The translations under genes and the position numbers were made by a program. The notes under the pieces were generated by a model, which worked only from the letters and a program-made list of their open reading frames with translations, was not told the DNA's origin and did no database searches. From positions 1 through 39,095 of the forward strand of contig CAMSIF010000009.1 in the NCBI GenBank assembly GCA_947058885.1: a stretch of 39,095 nucleotides of DNA. The letters run 5' to 3'. The stretch's first letter is position 1, and the number at the start of each line of letters is the position of its first letter. Source of the DNA: an uncultured Clostridia bacterium. GTDB taxonomy: Bacteria; Bacillota; Clostridia; Oscillospirales; Oscillospiraceae. Positions 1 through 8,085 of this stretch are shown in pieces.

Positions 1-46
1 AGATATCTTAGTGTGACTGGAGTTCAGACGTGTGCTCTTCCGATCT
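1..46. other. Illumina index adapter (sequencing artefact)
   Basis: The first 46 bases end in GTGCTCTTCCGATCT and match the reverse complement of the TruSeq-type index-read adapter, including an 8-base index that reads ACTAAGAT on the other strand. The same sequence closes the window in inverted orientation, so this is library adapter left on the contig and not biology. In translation it gives the well-known artefact peptide [11 protein letters not shown], seen at the start of the first ORF in the track. Confidence 0.98.
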
Positions 47-1107
47 CGGTCTCCGTTGAACATGGCCCGGACCTGGGGCAGGGTAACATGGCTTTCGTCC
101 ACAAACAGCACAAAATCCTCGGGGAAGTAATCCATAAGGGTCAGGGGCGGGGACCCCACCGGCCTGCCGGAGATGACCCGGCTGTAGTTCTCAATGCCGC
201 TGCAATACCCCAGCTCGCGCATCATCTCCAGGTCGTAGGTAGTCCGCTGGTGAATACGCTGCGCCTCTACCAGCTTCCCCTCCTCCACAAACCACTTTTC
301 CCGCTCCTCCAGCTCCTCCTCAATTTCCACAATCGCCCGCTCCATTTTTTCTTTGGAGGTGACATAGTGGCTGGCAGGCCAAACGGGAATGTTGGTAATC
401 CGGCGGATAATCGTGCCGGTAACACCGTTGATTTCGCTGATCCGGTCTATTTCATCCCCGAAGAACTCCACCCGTAGGGCGGTGTCCCTCCAATAGGCGG
501 GCCAAAGCTCCACCGTGTCTCCCCGAACCCGGAACATGTTGCGCTCAAAAGCGATATCGTTGCGTTCGTAGCGGATTTCCACCAGCCGCCGCAGAAGCTC
601 GTCCCGTTCCATGGTAGCCCCCACGCGCAGGGTAATCATCATGTTCTCAAAGTCATCCGGCTCTCCTAAACCGTAGATACAGCTTACGGAAGAAACTACG
701 ATAACATCCCGCCGTTCCAGGAGGGAGGCGGTTGCGCTGAGCCGGAGGCGGTCAATCTCCTCGTTAATGGAGGCGTCCTTCTCGATGAAAGTATCCGTAT
801 GGGCGATATAGGCTTCAGGCTGGTAATAGTCGTAGTAACTCACAAAATATTCCACCGCGTTATGGGGGAAGAACTCCTTGAACTCCTCGCAGAGCTGGGC
901 GGCCAGAATCTTATTGTGGGCCAGTACCAGGGCGGGCCGCTGCACCGCCTCAATGACCTTGGCCATCGTGTAGGTCTTTCCGGAACCGGTAACGCCCAGC
1001 AGAATCTGTTCCCGCAGGCCGTCCTCAATCCCCCGCGCCAGCTTTTTGATAGCCTCCGGCTGGTCTCCGGAGGGGGTGTATTCCGAAACAACTTGAAAAT
1101 CAGGCAT
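47..1107 (-). CDS. uvrB: UvrABC system protein B (excinuclease subunit B), 3' part missing at contig end
   Basis: UvrB is the DNA-damage-verifying helicase-like subunit of nucleotide excision repair; it is loaded by UvrA and recruits UvrC. I translated this by hand because the open frame runs off the contig and is absent from the ORF track. It starts [17 protein letters not shown]. The Walker A motif GVTGSGKT is near residue 40, the Tyr-rich beta-hairpin [10 protein letters not shown] near residue 95, and the helicase DESH box near residue 337. The reading breaks at the adapter shortly afterwards, so about 353 of the usual roughly 660 residues are present; the C-terminal helicase domain and UvrC-binding tail are missing. 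A GGGGAG ribosome binding site precedes the ATG. It lies 11 bases after radC and is probably cotranscribed with it. Truncation is by assembly, not mutation. Confidence 0.96.
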
Positions 1108-1118
1108 GATAAACTCCC

Positions 1119-1799
1119 CTAGATTTGTATAATATCCCCCTGCTGCCGGAGGGAGATAAAATCATTATCCGCTACAATAACATGCTCCACCAGCCTTACC
1201 CCCACGGCATCCAGGGCAATCTGGACCTGCCGGGTAGCGTCCTTGTCCTCCTGGGACGGGAAGGCCAGGCCGCTGGGGTGGTTATGGGCCAAGGCCACCA
1301 TCACCGCGCCGCAGACAATGGAGTTTTCCACAATCCGCCGCACATTTACCGTTACGCCGGAAGCCTCTCCCTCCGAGACCTTATAGGTGTTAATCCGCCG
1401 CCCCTTGGCGTCCAGGCAGAGCTGGTACATAACCTCTCTTGGCTCCGCTACATACAGCTCCAGAAAATAGGCGCCGATTCTCTCCGTCGTGTCCAGCACC
1501 ACCTCATTTTCCGCCGCGGATACCCTGGCCCGCCGGTACAACGGCGCTACCAGCTTAAGCAGAGCCGCCGCGCTGCGCCCCATCCCCGGGACCTTTTCCA
1601 GCTCCACCACAGGCGCTGACAGCACCGCCTGGAGACTTCCGAACTGCCCCAGCAGCTCATGGGCGATGGGGTTGGTGTCTTTTCTGGGGATTGCGTAAAA
1701 CAACAGCAATTCCAGCAGCTCGTGGTCTGCCAGGGCGTCCGCGCCGTGGCGCAGAAACTGCTCCCGCCTTCTCTCCCGATGTCCGTCATGTACGCCCAT
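1119..1799 (-). CDS. radC: RadC family protein (JAB/MPN+ metalloprotease fold)
   Basis: At 226 residues this is full length for the RadC (UPF0758) family. The N-terminal third holds a helix-hairpin-helix region ([14 protein letters not shown], near residues 68-81). The C-terminal JAB domain carries the metal-binding signature HNHPSG followed about ten residues later by Asp (SQEDKDAT). The family was named for DNA repair, but the true role is unsettled; the JAB fold suggests a metal-dependent hydrolase. The ATG has a strong GGAGGAGG site five bases upstream. Its stop is 11 bases from the uvrB start, which suggests a radC-uvrB operon. In many clostridia radC instead sits next to maf and mreB, and maf-mreCD are found 25 kb away here. 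Confidence 0.95.
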   Translation of the reverse strand: MGVHDGHRERRREQFLRHGADALADHELLELLLFYAIPRKDTNPIAHELLGQFGSLQAVLSAPVVELEKVPGMGRSAAALLKLVAPLYRRARVSAAENEVVLDTTERIGAYFLELYVAEPREVMYQLCLDAKGRRINTYKVSEGEASGVTVNVRRIVENSIVCGAVMVALAHNHPSGLAFPSQEDKDATRQVQIALDAVGVRLVEHVIVADNDFISLRQQGDIIQI

Positions 1800-1849
1800 A
1801 GCTCCTCCTCCAGCGGACTGCCCCCGCTGTTTCCAAGCGGTTTTCTGTT

Positions 1850-1878
1850 ATTGTACCACACAAACATCTGTTTCACAA
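1850..1878 (-). promoter_or_regulatory. Sigma-A-type promoter for radC-uvrB
   Basis: On the minus strand, TTGTGA and TACAAT are separated by exactly 17 bases, about 50 bases before the radC start. The -10 matches consensus at 5 of 6 positions and the -35 at 4 of 6. It is divergent from the promoter at 1954-1982. Confidence 0.65.
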
Positions 1879-1953
1879 GTAGTTTTTTATAAATTAACGC
1901 ACAGAAACAACCTGCGCAGCAGCCCCATCCTTTGGTAAGTTCCTGCGAAAAAA

Positions 1954-1982
1954 TTGACAATCCAACGCCTCTGTATTATAAT
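1954..1982 (+). promoter_or_regulatory. Consensus sigma-A promoter for the HAD phosphatase-prfC run
   Basis: A perfect TTGACA and a perfect TATAAT are separated by 17 bases. The predicted start near 1989 gives a leader of about 40 bases before the ATG at 2030. This is the best-matching promoter in the window. Confidence 0.9.
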
Positions 1983-2029
1983 ACGGGGCGCACTGTGATT
2001 ATTTGTTTAGAAACCGGAGGAACATCCCC

Positions 2030-2695
2030 ATGATAAAAGCTGTCGTATTCGACCTGGACGGCACCCTGCTGGACACCATACCTGATATTGCCGCCGCCCT
2101 GAACCACGCGTTAGAGAGCTGCGGCCTCCCCACCCATCCGGTCCGGGCGTGTGAAAAATTTGTTGGCGGCGGCATCCGGGAGGCGGTACGCAAGGCCGCG
2201 CCCCAGAACTCCTCAGAGGAAACCATTGACCAGGTTTTAGCGGCTTACCACGGCTGCTACCCCAACCACTGCACAGAAAAAACCGCCCTGTATCCCGGTA
2301 TTCCAGAACTGCTGGAGGGCCTGGCCCGCCGGGATTTAATCCTGGGCGTTCTCAGTAATAAGACAGAGGATACCGCAAAAAAAGTTGTGAAAGCCTATTT
2401 CCCAGACGTCCCCTTCCGCTTCGTCTTCGGCCGGGTGGACTGCCGTCCCCTGAAGCCTGACCCGAACGCCGCCGCTCCAGTGTTGGAGGCTCTCTCCCTT
2501 CCTCCCAAGCAGATTGCCTACGTTGGCGACAGCGGTACGGACATGTCCTTCGCCACAGCGGTGGGGATGCTGCCAGCCGCCGCCCCCTGGGGTTACCGCT
2601 CCAAAGGAGAATTGGTGGAAAACGGCGCGGCTCTGGTACCCGAAACGCCTGCCGGACTGCTGGAGCTTCTCCTTGCCGCCGCCCAGGGACATTGA
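2030..2695 (+). CDS. HAD-superfamily phosphatase, phosphoglycolate phosphatase-like
   Basis: This is a 221-residue HAD subfamily IA hydrolase. Motif I is DLDGTLLDT at about residues 8-16 with nucleophile and acid/base Asp; the alpha-helical cap follows (LNHALESCGLP...); motif II is the Ser of LSNKTE; motif III is the Lys of KPDP; motif IV is GDSGTDM. The family dephosphorylates small phosphorylated metabolites. Gph/PpaX-type activity on phosphoglycolate or pyrophosphate is possible, but substrate cannot be read from sequence. I chose ATG 2030 because CGGAGG lies nine bases upstream; the track start at 2003 is a TTG without a site. The gene follows a consensus promoter and lies 27 bases before prfC. 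Confidence 0.88.
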   Translation: MIKAVVFDLDGTLLDTIPDIAAALNHALESCGLPTHPVRACEKFVGGGIREAVRKAAPQNSSEETIDQVLAAYHGCYPNHCTEKTALYPGIPELLEGLARRDLILGVLSNKTEDTAKKVVKAYFPDVPFRFVFGRVDCRPLKPDPNAAAPVLEALSLPPKQIAYVGDSGTDMSFATAVGMLPAAAPWGYRSKGELVENGAALVPETPAGLLELLLAAAQGH

Positions 2696-2722
2696 TTTTA
2701 TAAAATAGATGAGGAGTTATCC

Positions 2723-4300
2723 ATGAGTATCCAAGAAGAAATCACCCGGCGGCGGACCTTCGCCATTATTTCCCACCCGGACGCCGGTAAAACCACACTG
2801 ACAGAAAAATTTCTCCTCTACGGCGGGGCTATTGCCCAGGCCGGCGAGGTCAAGGGCAAACGTGCCCGGGCCGCAACCTCCGACTGGATGGAAATTGAAC
2901 GCCAGCGCGGTATCTCCGTCACCAGCTCCGTCATGCAGTTCCAGCACAACGGCTTTTGCGTCAACATCCTGGACACCCCGGGCCACCAGGACTTCTCCGA
3001 GGATACCTACCGCACCTTAATGGCGGCGGACTCCGCCGTAATGGTCATTGACGGAGCCAAGGGCGTGGAGCCCCAGACCAGAAAGCTTTTCAAGGTCTGC
3101 GCCATGCGCCATATCCCTATTTTCACCTTCATCAACAAGATGGACCGGGAGACAAAAGACCCCCTCTCCCTCTGCGAGGAGGTGGAGCGGGAACTCGGTA
3201 TCGACACCTACGCCGTCAACTGGCCTATTGGCTGCGGCAAGGAGTTCCAGGGCGTCTATGACCGCCAGCGGCAGAGTGTGCTCTACTTCTCCAGCGAGGG
3301 TCACGGCAAAAAAGCCTCCTCCACCGAAATCCGTCTCGACGACCCCGCGCTGGGAGAAGCTGTCGGCGCGGCCCGCTGGCAGACGCTTCAGGATGACGTT
3401 GAACTTCTTGGCGCGGGCCGGGATTTTGACCTGGAGGCCGTTCAGGCGGGAACCCTCAGTCCTGTCTTTTTCGGTTCCGCACTGACTAATTTCGGTGTAG
3501 AACCCTTTTTGGAGGAATTTCTCCGCATGACCACGCCTCCCCTCTCCCGCATGTCCGACAGCGGCGAAATCGACGCCTTCTCCCCGGACTTCTCCGCCTT
3601 TGTTTTCAAAATCCAGGCCAACATGAACAAAGCCCATCGGGACCGTATCGCCTTCATGCGGGTCTGTTCCGGCAAGTTCCAGCGGGAGAGCGAGGTCTAC
3701 CACATGCAGTCCGCCAAAAAACTCCGTCTGAGCCAGCCGCAGCAGCTGCTCGCCGCGGAGCGGGAGATTATTGAGGAAGCCTACGCCGGCGATATCATCG
3801 GCGTCTTTGACCCCGGCATCTTCTCCATTGGCGATACCATAACCATTCCCGGCAAAAAATTCAAGTTCCTTGGCATCCCAACCTTTGAGCCGGAACATTT
3901 TATGCGCGTTAGTCCTGTAGACACCATGAAACGCAAGCAATTCATTAAGGGAACAGAGCAGATTGCCCAGGAAGGCGCCATCCAGATTTTTAAAATTCCC
4001 TACTCCGGCATGGAGGAAGTCATTGTCGGCGTAGTTGGAACCCTGCAATTTGATGTCTTTCAGTACCGTATGCGCAGCGAATACGGCGTAGAGCTTCGTA
4101 TGGCGGGCCTGCCCTACGACCATCTGCGCCGCGTTACCGCTTCCCCTGTACCTCCCAAGGACCTGACCCTCTGCGCCGACGCCGCGCTGTTGGAGGATTT
4201 CAGAGGCCACAGTCTGATAGCCTACGCGGGCGAATGGCCCGTTGGCTATCTTCTGAAGCACAACCCTGGTCTTGAACTGGCGGAATCCATGACAGTATAA
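2723..4300 (+). CDS. prfC: Peptide chain release factor 3
   Basis: RF3 is the ribosome-bound GTPase that recycles RF1/RF2 after peptide release. All GTPase motifs are present: G1 SHPDAGKT at residues 17-24, the switch I region around ERQRGIS, G3 DTPGHQDF at about 84-91, and G4 NKMD at 138-141. The EF-G-like domains II and III follow, including the stretch MKRKQFIKGTEQIAQEGAIQ typical of RF3. The length, 525 residues, matches the family (about 529). The start has GAGGAG upstream. It is transcribed toward the origin, against the expected fork direction. Confidence 0.96.
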   Translation: MSIQEEITRRRTFAIISHPDAGKTTLTEKFLLYGGAIAQAGEVKGKRARAATSDWMEIERQRGISVTSSVMQFQHNGFCVNILDTPGHQDFSEDTYRTLMAADSAVMVIDGAKGVEPQTRKLFKVCAMRHIPIFTFINKMDRETKDPLSLCEEVERELGIDTYAVNWPIGCGKEFQGVYDRQRQSVLYFSSEGHGKKASSTEIRLDDPALGEAVGAARWQTLQDDVELLGAGRDFDLEAVQAGTLSPVFFGSALTNFGVEPFLEEFLRMTTPPLSRMSDSGEIDAFSPDFSAFVFKIQANMNKAHRDRIAFMRVCSGKFQRESEVYHMQSAKKLRLSQPQQLLAAEREIIEEAYAGDIIGVFDPGIFSIGDTITIPGKKFKFLGIPTFEPEHFMRVSPVDTMKRKQFIKGTEQIAQEGAIQIFKIPYSGMEEVIVGVVGTLQFDVFQYRMRSEYGVELRMAGLPYDHLRRVTASPVPPKDLTLCADAALLEDFRGHSLIAYAGEWPVGYLLKHNPGLELAESMTV

Positions 4301-4330
4301 AAACATAAAGTTGTGAAAGGATGACACAAT

Positions 4331-4909
4331 ATGAAACTATGGAGCGTTCAGAAAAAAGAGGTTGTTTACTATGTGTCGCGTGACGGCGTTTTTCAGCCGG
4401 ACTTCTCCAAGAGCAAGTATCTCAACGGAATCCCGAATCTTCAGCCGCTGTACTACTTTCTCCTGGAGGTCTTTAACCGCCGCAGTCGTTTGGATGTGGA
4501 GGTACCCGGCCTGATTTTCTGTTTCGCAGGCATAGAAAACCAACGGGTTTATGAAATCCAAGATATCGACGGGTTCACCCAGCTGATCCAGAGCCGTCGC
4601 GCCGTTGTAAAGGATCTTTGGAACTATTTCAAGTTGGATAATCGTGTCATCCTTGAACTGGATTATGAAAATCTGGACCAGACCTTTGACCCCATCCTGA
4701 TAGACATCAATGACTTTCAGTTCATCATGCCGCCCATTGACCTGCGCGTAAAAAACTACCAAAAATCCGACGTAAACCGCATTCTCAATAATATTCGCAG
4801 TGGTATCGTTGAACCCGCGCCGCTGCCCAGCGGCATCATCCAGGCCCACGCACCATATATCGCCCGCGAGAACATCACTAACGTTTTCACATTATTCGAT
4901 TTGATCTGA
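4331..4909 (+). CDS. Conserved hypothetical protein (DUF3841-like start)
   Basis: I do not firmly recognise this 192-residue protein. It begins MKLWSVQKKEVVYYVSRDGV, which recalls the opening of DUF3841 proteins, but that is a resemblance from memory only. It is soluble, with no signal peptide or membrane segment, and is rich in aromatic and acidic residues (YENLDQTFDPILIDINDFQF). An AAAGGA site sits upstream of the ATG, and the gene lies 30 bases after prfC on the same strand, so it is probably cotranscribed. A strong hairpin with a T-run follows 130 bases downstream. No function is claimed. Confidence 0.8.
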   Translation: MKLWSVQKKEVVYYVSRDGVFQPDFSKSKYLNGIPNLQPLYYFLLEVFNRRSRLDVEVPGLIFCFAGIENQRVYEIQDIDGFTQLIQSRRAVVKDLWNYFKLDNRVILELDYENLDQTFDPILIDINDFQFIMPPIDLRVKNYQKSDVNRILNNIRSGIVEPAPLPSGIIQAHAPYIARENITNVFTLFDLI

Positions 4910-5037
4910 CCTCTATTTCATGCCGCTCGTCAAGAATTAAGACTTTTGTAACAATTCGCGCTGGTTTCCTTAACAAATATAGCGTATCTTATTTCTTGCA
5001 AGAGACAATAACTTCTTTTCATCCAATCTTCCAAAAC

Positions 5038-5085
5038 ATAGCATACGGCGGGATGTTCCTCCATCCCGCCGTATGCTATATTTTT
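5038..5085 (+). terminator. Perfect 18-bp hairpin with T-tract downstream of prfC operon
   Basis: The arms at 5038-5055 (ATAGCATACGGCGGGATG) and 5062-5079 are exact reverse complements around a six-base loop, followed by TATATTTTT. This fits an intrinsic terminator for the plus-strand prfC run. It sits in the 346-base gene-free stretch 4910-5255, which also holds the sporulation promoter at 5097 and a copy of the dispersed hairpin repeat at 5139. I see no gene in that stretch. Confidence 0.75.
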
Positions 5086-5096
5086 GCGCTCCTCCG

Positions 5097-5126
5097 TCAT
5101 ATCCGCTCCTCTAAGGTGCATACAAT
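5097..5126 (+). promoter_or_regulatory. Sigma-E-like (mother-cell sporulation) promoter for spoIIP
   Basis: The -10 element CATACAAT matches the Bacillus sigma-E consensus CATACAnT exactly. The -35 element TCATATC contains ATA placed 17 bases before the -10, within the 16-18 spacing of the sigma-E consensus. In B. subtilis spoIIP is made under sigma-E (and sigma-F), so context agrees. Predicted transcription starts near 5133 and gives a leader of about 120 bases that contains the dispersed repeat. Confidence 0.7.
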
Positions 5127-5138
5127 GGGACAGGCAGT

Positions 5139-5186
5139 CATTCTTTTTCTTGAAAGAAAAAGAATCAAAAAGAACTTTATACTCGC
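5139..5186 (-). repeat. Dispersed hairpin repeat, copy 1
   Basis: Read on the minus strand it is GCGAGTATAAAGTTCTTTTT followed by a 12-bp inverted repeat ATTCTTTTTCTT / AAGAAAAAGAAT around TC. It shares the AAAGTTCTTTTTGA left flank and the palindrome with copies at 10773, 26430, 27087 and 37718. It lies in the predicted spoIIP leader. Confidence 0.85.
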
Positions 5187-5255
5187 TCCCTAGTCTCTTC
5201 TGCCCTTCAGTTTTCCACACGGTAACGAAAGCGCCTGCAAGGAGGAACACAAAAC

Positions 5256-6467
5256 ATGACTATCCAACGCCGTCCACGCCCACAACGCCGCCGTCAACTC
5301 GCCGCCCTTCTCCTCTCCGGGGCAGTATTATATCTGGTTGCCGCCACCGCCGCCAGCCCAACCGCTAAATCCGCTCTGGAAACCCTAACACAGCAGGGAA
5401 ACTTTGCCCTGAATCTCCTCCGCGCCCAACTGGGCGATCTCCCCTTTGACTCCTCCCTCCCCACCTCCCTCACCCTGGCCATCGGTCAAAGCCCAATTCT
5501 CCTCTCCAGTCAAGAGGCCGTTTTACAACTCCGCAGTACCGAAGAAACCGACGACAGTACCAGCATCCCCCCAGAAGACGTCTCCAAGCCCCCCGTCCCC
5601 GACGTCCCCATTCCAGAAAAACCTGCTGAACCAGACCCTCCCCTCCTGTTTGCCGACAACGGCGTTACCGCCAAAACCCTAGTCCCTACCTCCACCGACG
5701 GCTACCTGGTTGCCGGAAACGTATATATCAGCAACCGCACAGACCACTCCATCGACGCCTCCAGCTTCGACGGCACCTTCTCCGCCTCTCTCTCCCAGGA
5801 AAATGGCCCCCAAGTTCTCATCGTCCACACCCACGGCAGCGAAGCCTACACCATGCCCCCCGGCCAGGAGTACATACCCAGCGGCGACAGCCGCACCACC
5901 GATTGCGCGTACAACGTAGTCCGCGTAGGCGATGAACTGGCCCGCACCTTGGAGGCCGCCGGTCTCAGCGTCCTCCACGACTCCACACTCCACGACTATC
6001 CAGAGTATAGCGGCGCATACGGACGCTCTCTCTCTACAGTAGAAGAGTATCTGCGCCAGTATCCCACCATCACCTTTGTTTTGGACATCCACCGCGACGC
6101 CATCTCCGATGGAGACGGAAGCCCTTACAAGGTTGTCAGCGGCGTCGCCGGAGCCAACGCCGCTCAAATGTCCTTTGTCATTGGCACTGACGGCGGCGGC
6201 CTCGAACACCCCTACTGGCTGGAAAATCTGAAACTCGCCGCCGCCATCCAACAGCATCTTCTCGACAGTTACCCCACTCTCATGCGTCCCATCACCGTCC
6301 GCAACTCCCGCTACAACCAGCACGTCACCACCGGAAGTCTCCTGATAGAGATGGGCGCCGCCGGTAACTCCCTGGACGAAGCCCTCTTCTCCGCCCGCCT
6401 TTTAGGTCAGGCAATGGCGGAGGTAATCCTATCAAATGAAGATATACCCGAAAATACCGGAAAATAG
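5256..6467 (+). CDS. spoIIP: Stage II sporulation protein P
   Basis: SpoIIP is the membrane-anchored peptidoglycan amidase/endopeptidase of the SpoIIDMP complex that drives engulfment of the forespore. The protein has 403 residues. An Arg-rich N-terminus (residues 1-13) precedes one hydrophobic anchor (about 14-33), then a Pro/Asp-rich linker (about 95-130), then the amidase domain. Family signatures are VLIVHTHGSEAYT near 187-199, TTDCAYNVVRVGDEL near 214-228, VLDIHRDA near 275-282, and SRYNQHVTTGSLLIEMGAAG near the C-terminus. AAGGAGG precedes the ATG. The gene is monocistronic by layout, behind a sigma-E-like promoter. It marks the organism as an endospore former or a recent descendant of one. 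The plus strand here is strikingly C-rich. Confidence 0.96.
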   Translation: MTIQRRPRPQRRRQLAALLLSGAVLYLVAATAASPTAKSALETLTQQGNFALNLLRAQLGDLPFDSSLPTSLTLAIGQSPILLSSQEAVLQLRSTEETDDSTSIPPEDVSKPPVPDVPIPEKPAEPDPPLLFADNGVTAKTLVPTSTDGYLVAGNVYISNRTDHSIDASSFDGTFSASLSQENGPQVLIVHTHGSEAYTMPPGQEYIPSGDSRTTDCAYNVVRVGDELARTLEAAGLSVLHDSTLHDYPEYSGAYGRSLSTVEEYLRQYPTITFVLDIHRDAISDGDGSPYKVVSGVAGANAAQMSFVIGTDGGGLEHPYWLENLKLAAAIQQHLLDSYPTLMRPITVRNSRYNQHVTTGSLLIEMGAAGNSLDEALFSARLLGQAMAEVILSNEDIPENTGK

Positions 6468-6469
6468 GT

Positions 6470-6498
6470 TTGCCATACGCCAATTTTTTTGGTAAAAT
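6470..6498 (+). promoter_or_regulatory. Sigma-A-type promoter for the Gfo/Idh/MocA gene
   Basis: TTGCCA and TAAAAT are separated by 17 bases and start three bases after the spoIIP stop, so the oxidoreductase gene is likely transcribed independently of spoIIP. Confidence 0.7.
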
Positions 6499-6541
6499 AA
6501 AGTATCCCCCATAAAAATACCGGGATTGAGGAGAGGATTGT

Positions 6542-7822
6542 ATGACAAAACCTGTAACCTTTGCTATCTGCGGCTGCGGCAATCGCGGCCTGCAAGCCTA
6601 CGCCCCCTATCAGACCAAACATCCGGAGATCATGCAGATCGTTGCCGGAGCCGACAACCGCCCCGAGCGTCTCGCCATGCTGCGGGAAAGTTATGGCGTG
6701 GCGGAAGACAAATGCTTCGCTTCCGCTGAAGAACTGCTGGAACAGCCCAAGCTGGCCGACGTTCTGATTATTGCCACGCAGGACCGCCAGCATGTCCCCC
6801 AGGCCCTCAAGGCCTTAGAGAAGGGCTACCATCTGCTGGTAGAGAAGCCCATCTCCCCCAGCCTCGACGAATGCCGCCAGCTCTTGGAGAAGGCTCACGA
6901 GACCAAACGGGCGGTCGTCGTCTGCCATGTCCTGCGCTACACCAAGTTCTACGCGGCCCTCGAGTCTATGCTTCGCCGCGGCGATATTGGCAAAATCCAG
7001 ACCATCGACGCCGTGGAACATGTGGGCTACTGGCACTACGCCCACAGCTTTGTTCGCGGCAACTGGCGCCGCAGCGAAGAGACCAGCCCCATGATTCTCG
7101 CCAAGAGCTGCCACGATATGGACATCCTACGCTGGCTGGCTGGAGAGAAATGTGTGCGTGTGCAGAGCTTCGGCGCTCTGGACCACTTCCGCGCGGAAAA
7201 CGCGCCCGAAGGTGCCGCCCTGCGCTGTATGGACGGCTGTGCCTGCCGGGATAAGTGCCTCTATGACGCGGAAAAACTGTACATCGAAAGTCCCCGCTGC
7301 GGCGTGCGCCGGTTCGGGGACAACTGGCCCTGCAATGTTCTTGTGCGCGAGCCGACAGAGGAAAAGATCCGCGAGGTTCTGCGTACCAGCCCCTATGGCA
7401 GATGCGTATACCACTGCGATAACAACGTGGTAGACCACCAGACAGTAAGCCTGGAGTTTGAAAACAACATCCACGCCACCTTCACCATGACAGCCTTCAC
7501 GGAGCTTTGCCGCCGGACCATCAGAATCACCGGCACCCTGGGCGAGATAGAGGGCGACATGGCGGAAAACAAGTTTATTTTGCGCCGCTTCGGACAGCCG
7601 GAGGAGGTCATTGACCTGAAGGCCGTTACCAGCGAATTTTCTGGACACGGCGGCGGCGACGGCGGACTGATGGAAAACTTCTGCCAGCTGATTGCCAACG
7701 GCGGTACCGAAGGCCTCACCAGCGTAGACGCCTCGGTGGAGAGCCACGTTATGGCCCTGGCGGCGGAGGCCTCCCGGGTCAACGGCGGCAAGACAGTCGT
7801 ATTGGATGAGTTCCAGGGATAA
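6542..7822 (+). CDS. Gfo/Idh/MocA family NAD(P)-dependent oxidoreductase
   Basis: This 426-residue protein has an N-terminal Rossmann fold (FAICGCGNRG, residues 8-17) and the family EKP motif at 101-103. The second domain carries the catalytic-type pattern KSCHDMDILRWLAG (about 188-201). The family oxidises or reduces sugars, inositols and related polyols; the substrate is not evident. Unusual is a Cys cluster near residues 229-239 (C-x3-C-x-C-x3-C), with further Cys at about 253 and 264, suggesting a bound metal or disulfides in a subfamily insertion. GAGGAG lies upstream of the ATG. The gene stands alone between its own promoter and a strong terminator, and is convergent with nagA. Confidence 0.9.
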   Translation: MTKPVTFAICGCGNRGLQAYAPYQTKHPEIMQIVAGADNRPERLAMLRESYGVAEDKCFASAEELLEQPKLADVLIIATQDRQHVPQALKALEKGYHLLVEKPISPSLDECRQLLEKAHETKRAVVVCHVLRYTKFYAALESMLRRGDIGKIQTIDAVEHVGYWHYAHSFVRGNWRRSEETSPMILAKSCHDMDILRWLAGEKCVRVQSFGALDHFRAENAPEGAALRCMDGCACRDKCLYDAEKLYIESPRCGVRRFGDNWPCNVLVREPTEEKIREVLRTSPYGRCVYHCDNNVVDHQTVSLEFENNIHATFTMTAFTELCRRTIRITGTLGEIEGDMAENKFILRRFGQPEEVIDLKAVTSEFSGHGGGDGGLMENFCQLIANGGTEGLTSVDASVESHVMALAAEASRVNGGKTVVLDEFQG

Positions 7823-7833
7823 CGTAAAGGAAT

Positions 7834-7871
7834 AGGAAACGCCCGCCTTCTAAAGAAGGCGGGCGTTTCCT
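7834..7871. terminator. 17-bp perfect hairpin between convergent genes
   Basis: The arms AGGAAACGCCCGCCTTC (7834-7850) and 7855-7871 are exact reverse complements around the loop TAAA. It begins 11 bases after the oxidoreductase stop. There is no long T-run on either side, but GTTTCCT supplies a short one at the base of the stem. It probably ends the plus-strand transcript. Confidence 0.8.
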
Positions 7872-7903
7872 GATGGAGAAGATTGAGGAAAAACGATATA
7901 AGT

Positions 7904-7945
7904 GTTTAGGTTTCTCTCCTAAACTGGCTTTATTTTACCAGTTTA
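7904..7945. other. Two overlapping, mutually exclusive small hairpins
   Basis: GTTTAGG (7904-7910) pairs with CCTAAAC (7918-7924). TAAACTGG (7920-7927) pairs with CCAGTTTA (7938-7945). The two share TAAAC, so only one can form at a time. The rest of the AT-rich spacer to 8085 shows only weak palindromes (for example AAAACATGTTTT at 8024-8035) and no gene. It lies between convergent genes, so a riboswitch role is unlikely. Confidence 0.4.
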
Positions 7946-8085
7946 AAGCACTTTTTGTCAATGTTGATATTACCTAAATTTTAAATTGAATCACAGTATA
8001 TGTCGTGATATTACACAAAAAATAAAACATGTTTTTGTGAGAAAAACCAATTGACTTGGAATTGCCCTCCCTCGACGGACGCATT

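Noticed and set aside
13-477. Plus-strand ORF of 154 aa starting [12 protein letters not shown]
   Set aside because: It starts in the Illumina adapter and then runs antisense to uvrB.
840-1091. Minus-strand ORF of 83 aa
   Set aside because: Out-of-frame shadow of uvrB, whose true frame is open to the contig end.
3017-4327. Minus-strand ORF of 436 aa
   Set aside because: Antisense to prfC, no recognisable motif.
4930-5250. Minus-strand ORF of 106 aa in the prfC-spoIIP spacer
   Set aside because: Reads through the terminator hairpin and the dispersed repeat (KVLFDSFSFKK), with no ribosome binding site or family match.
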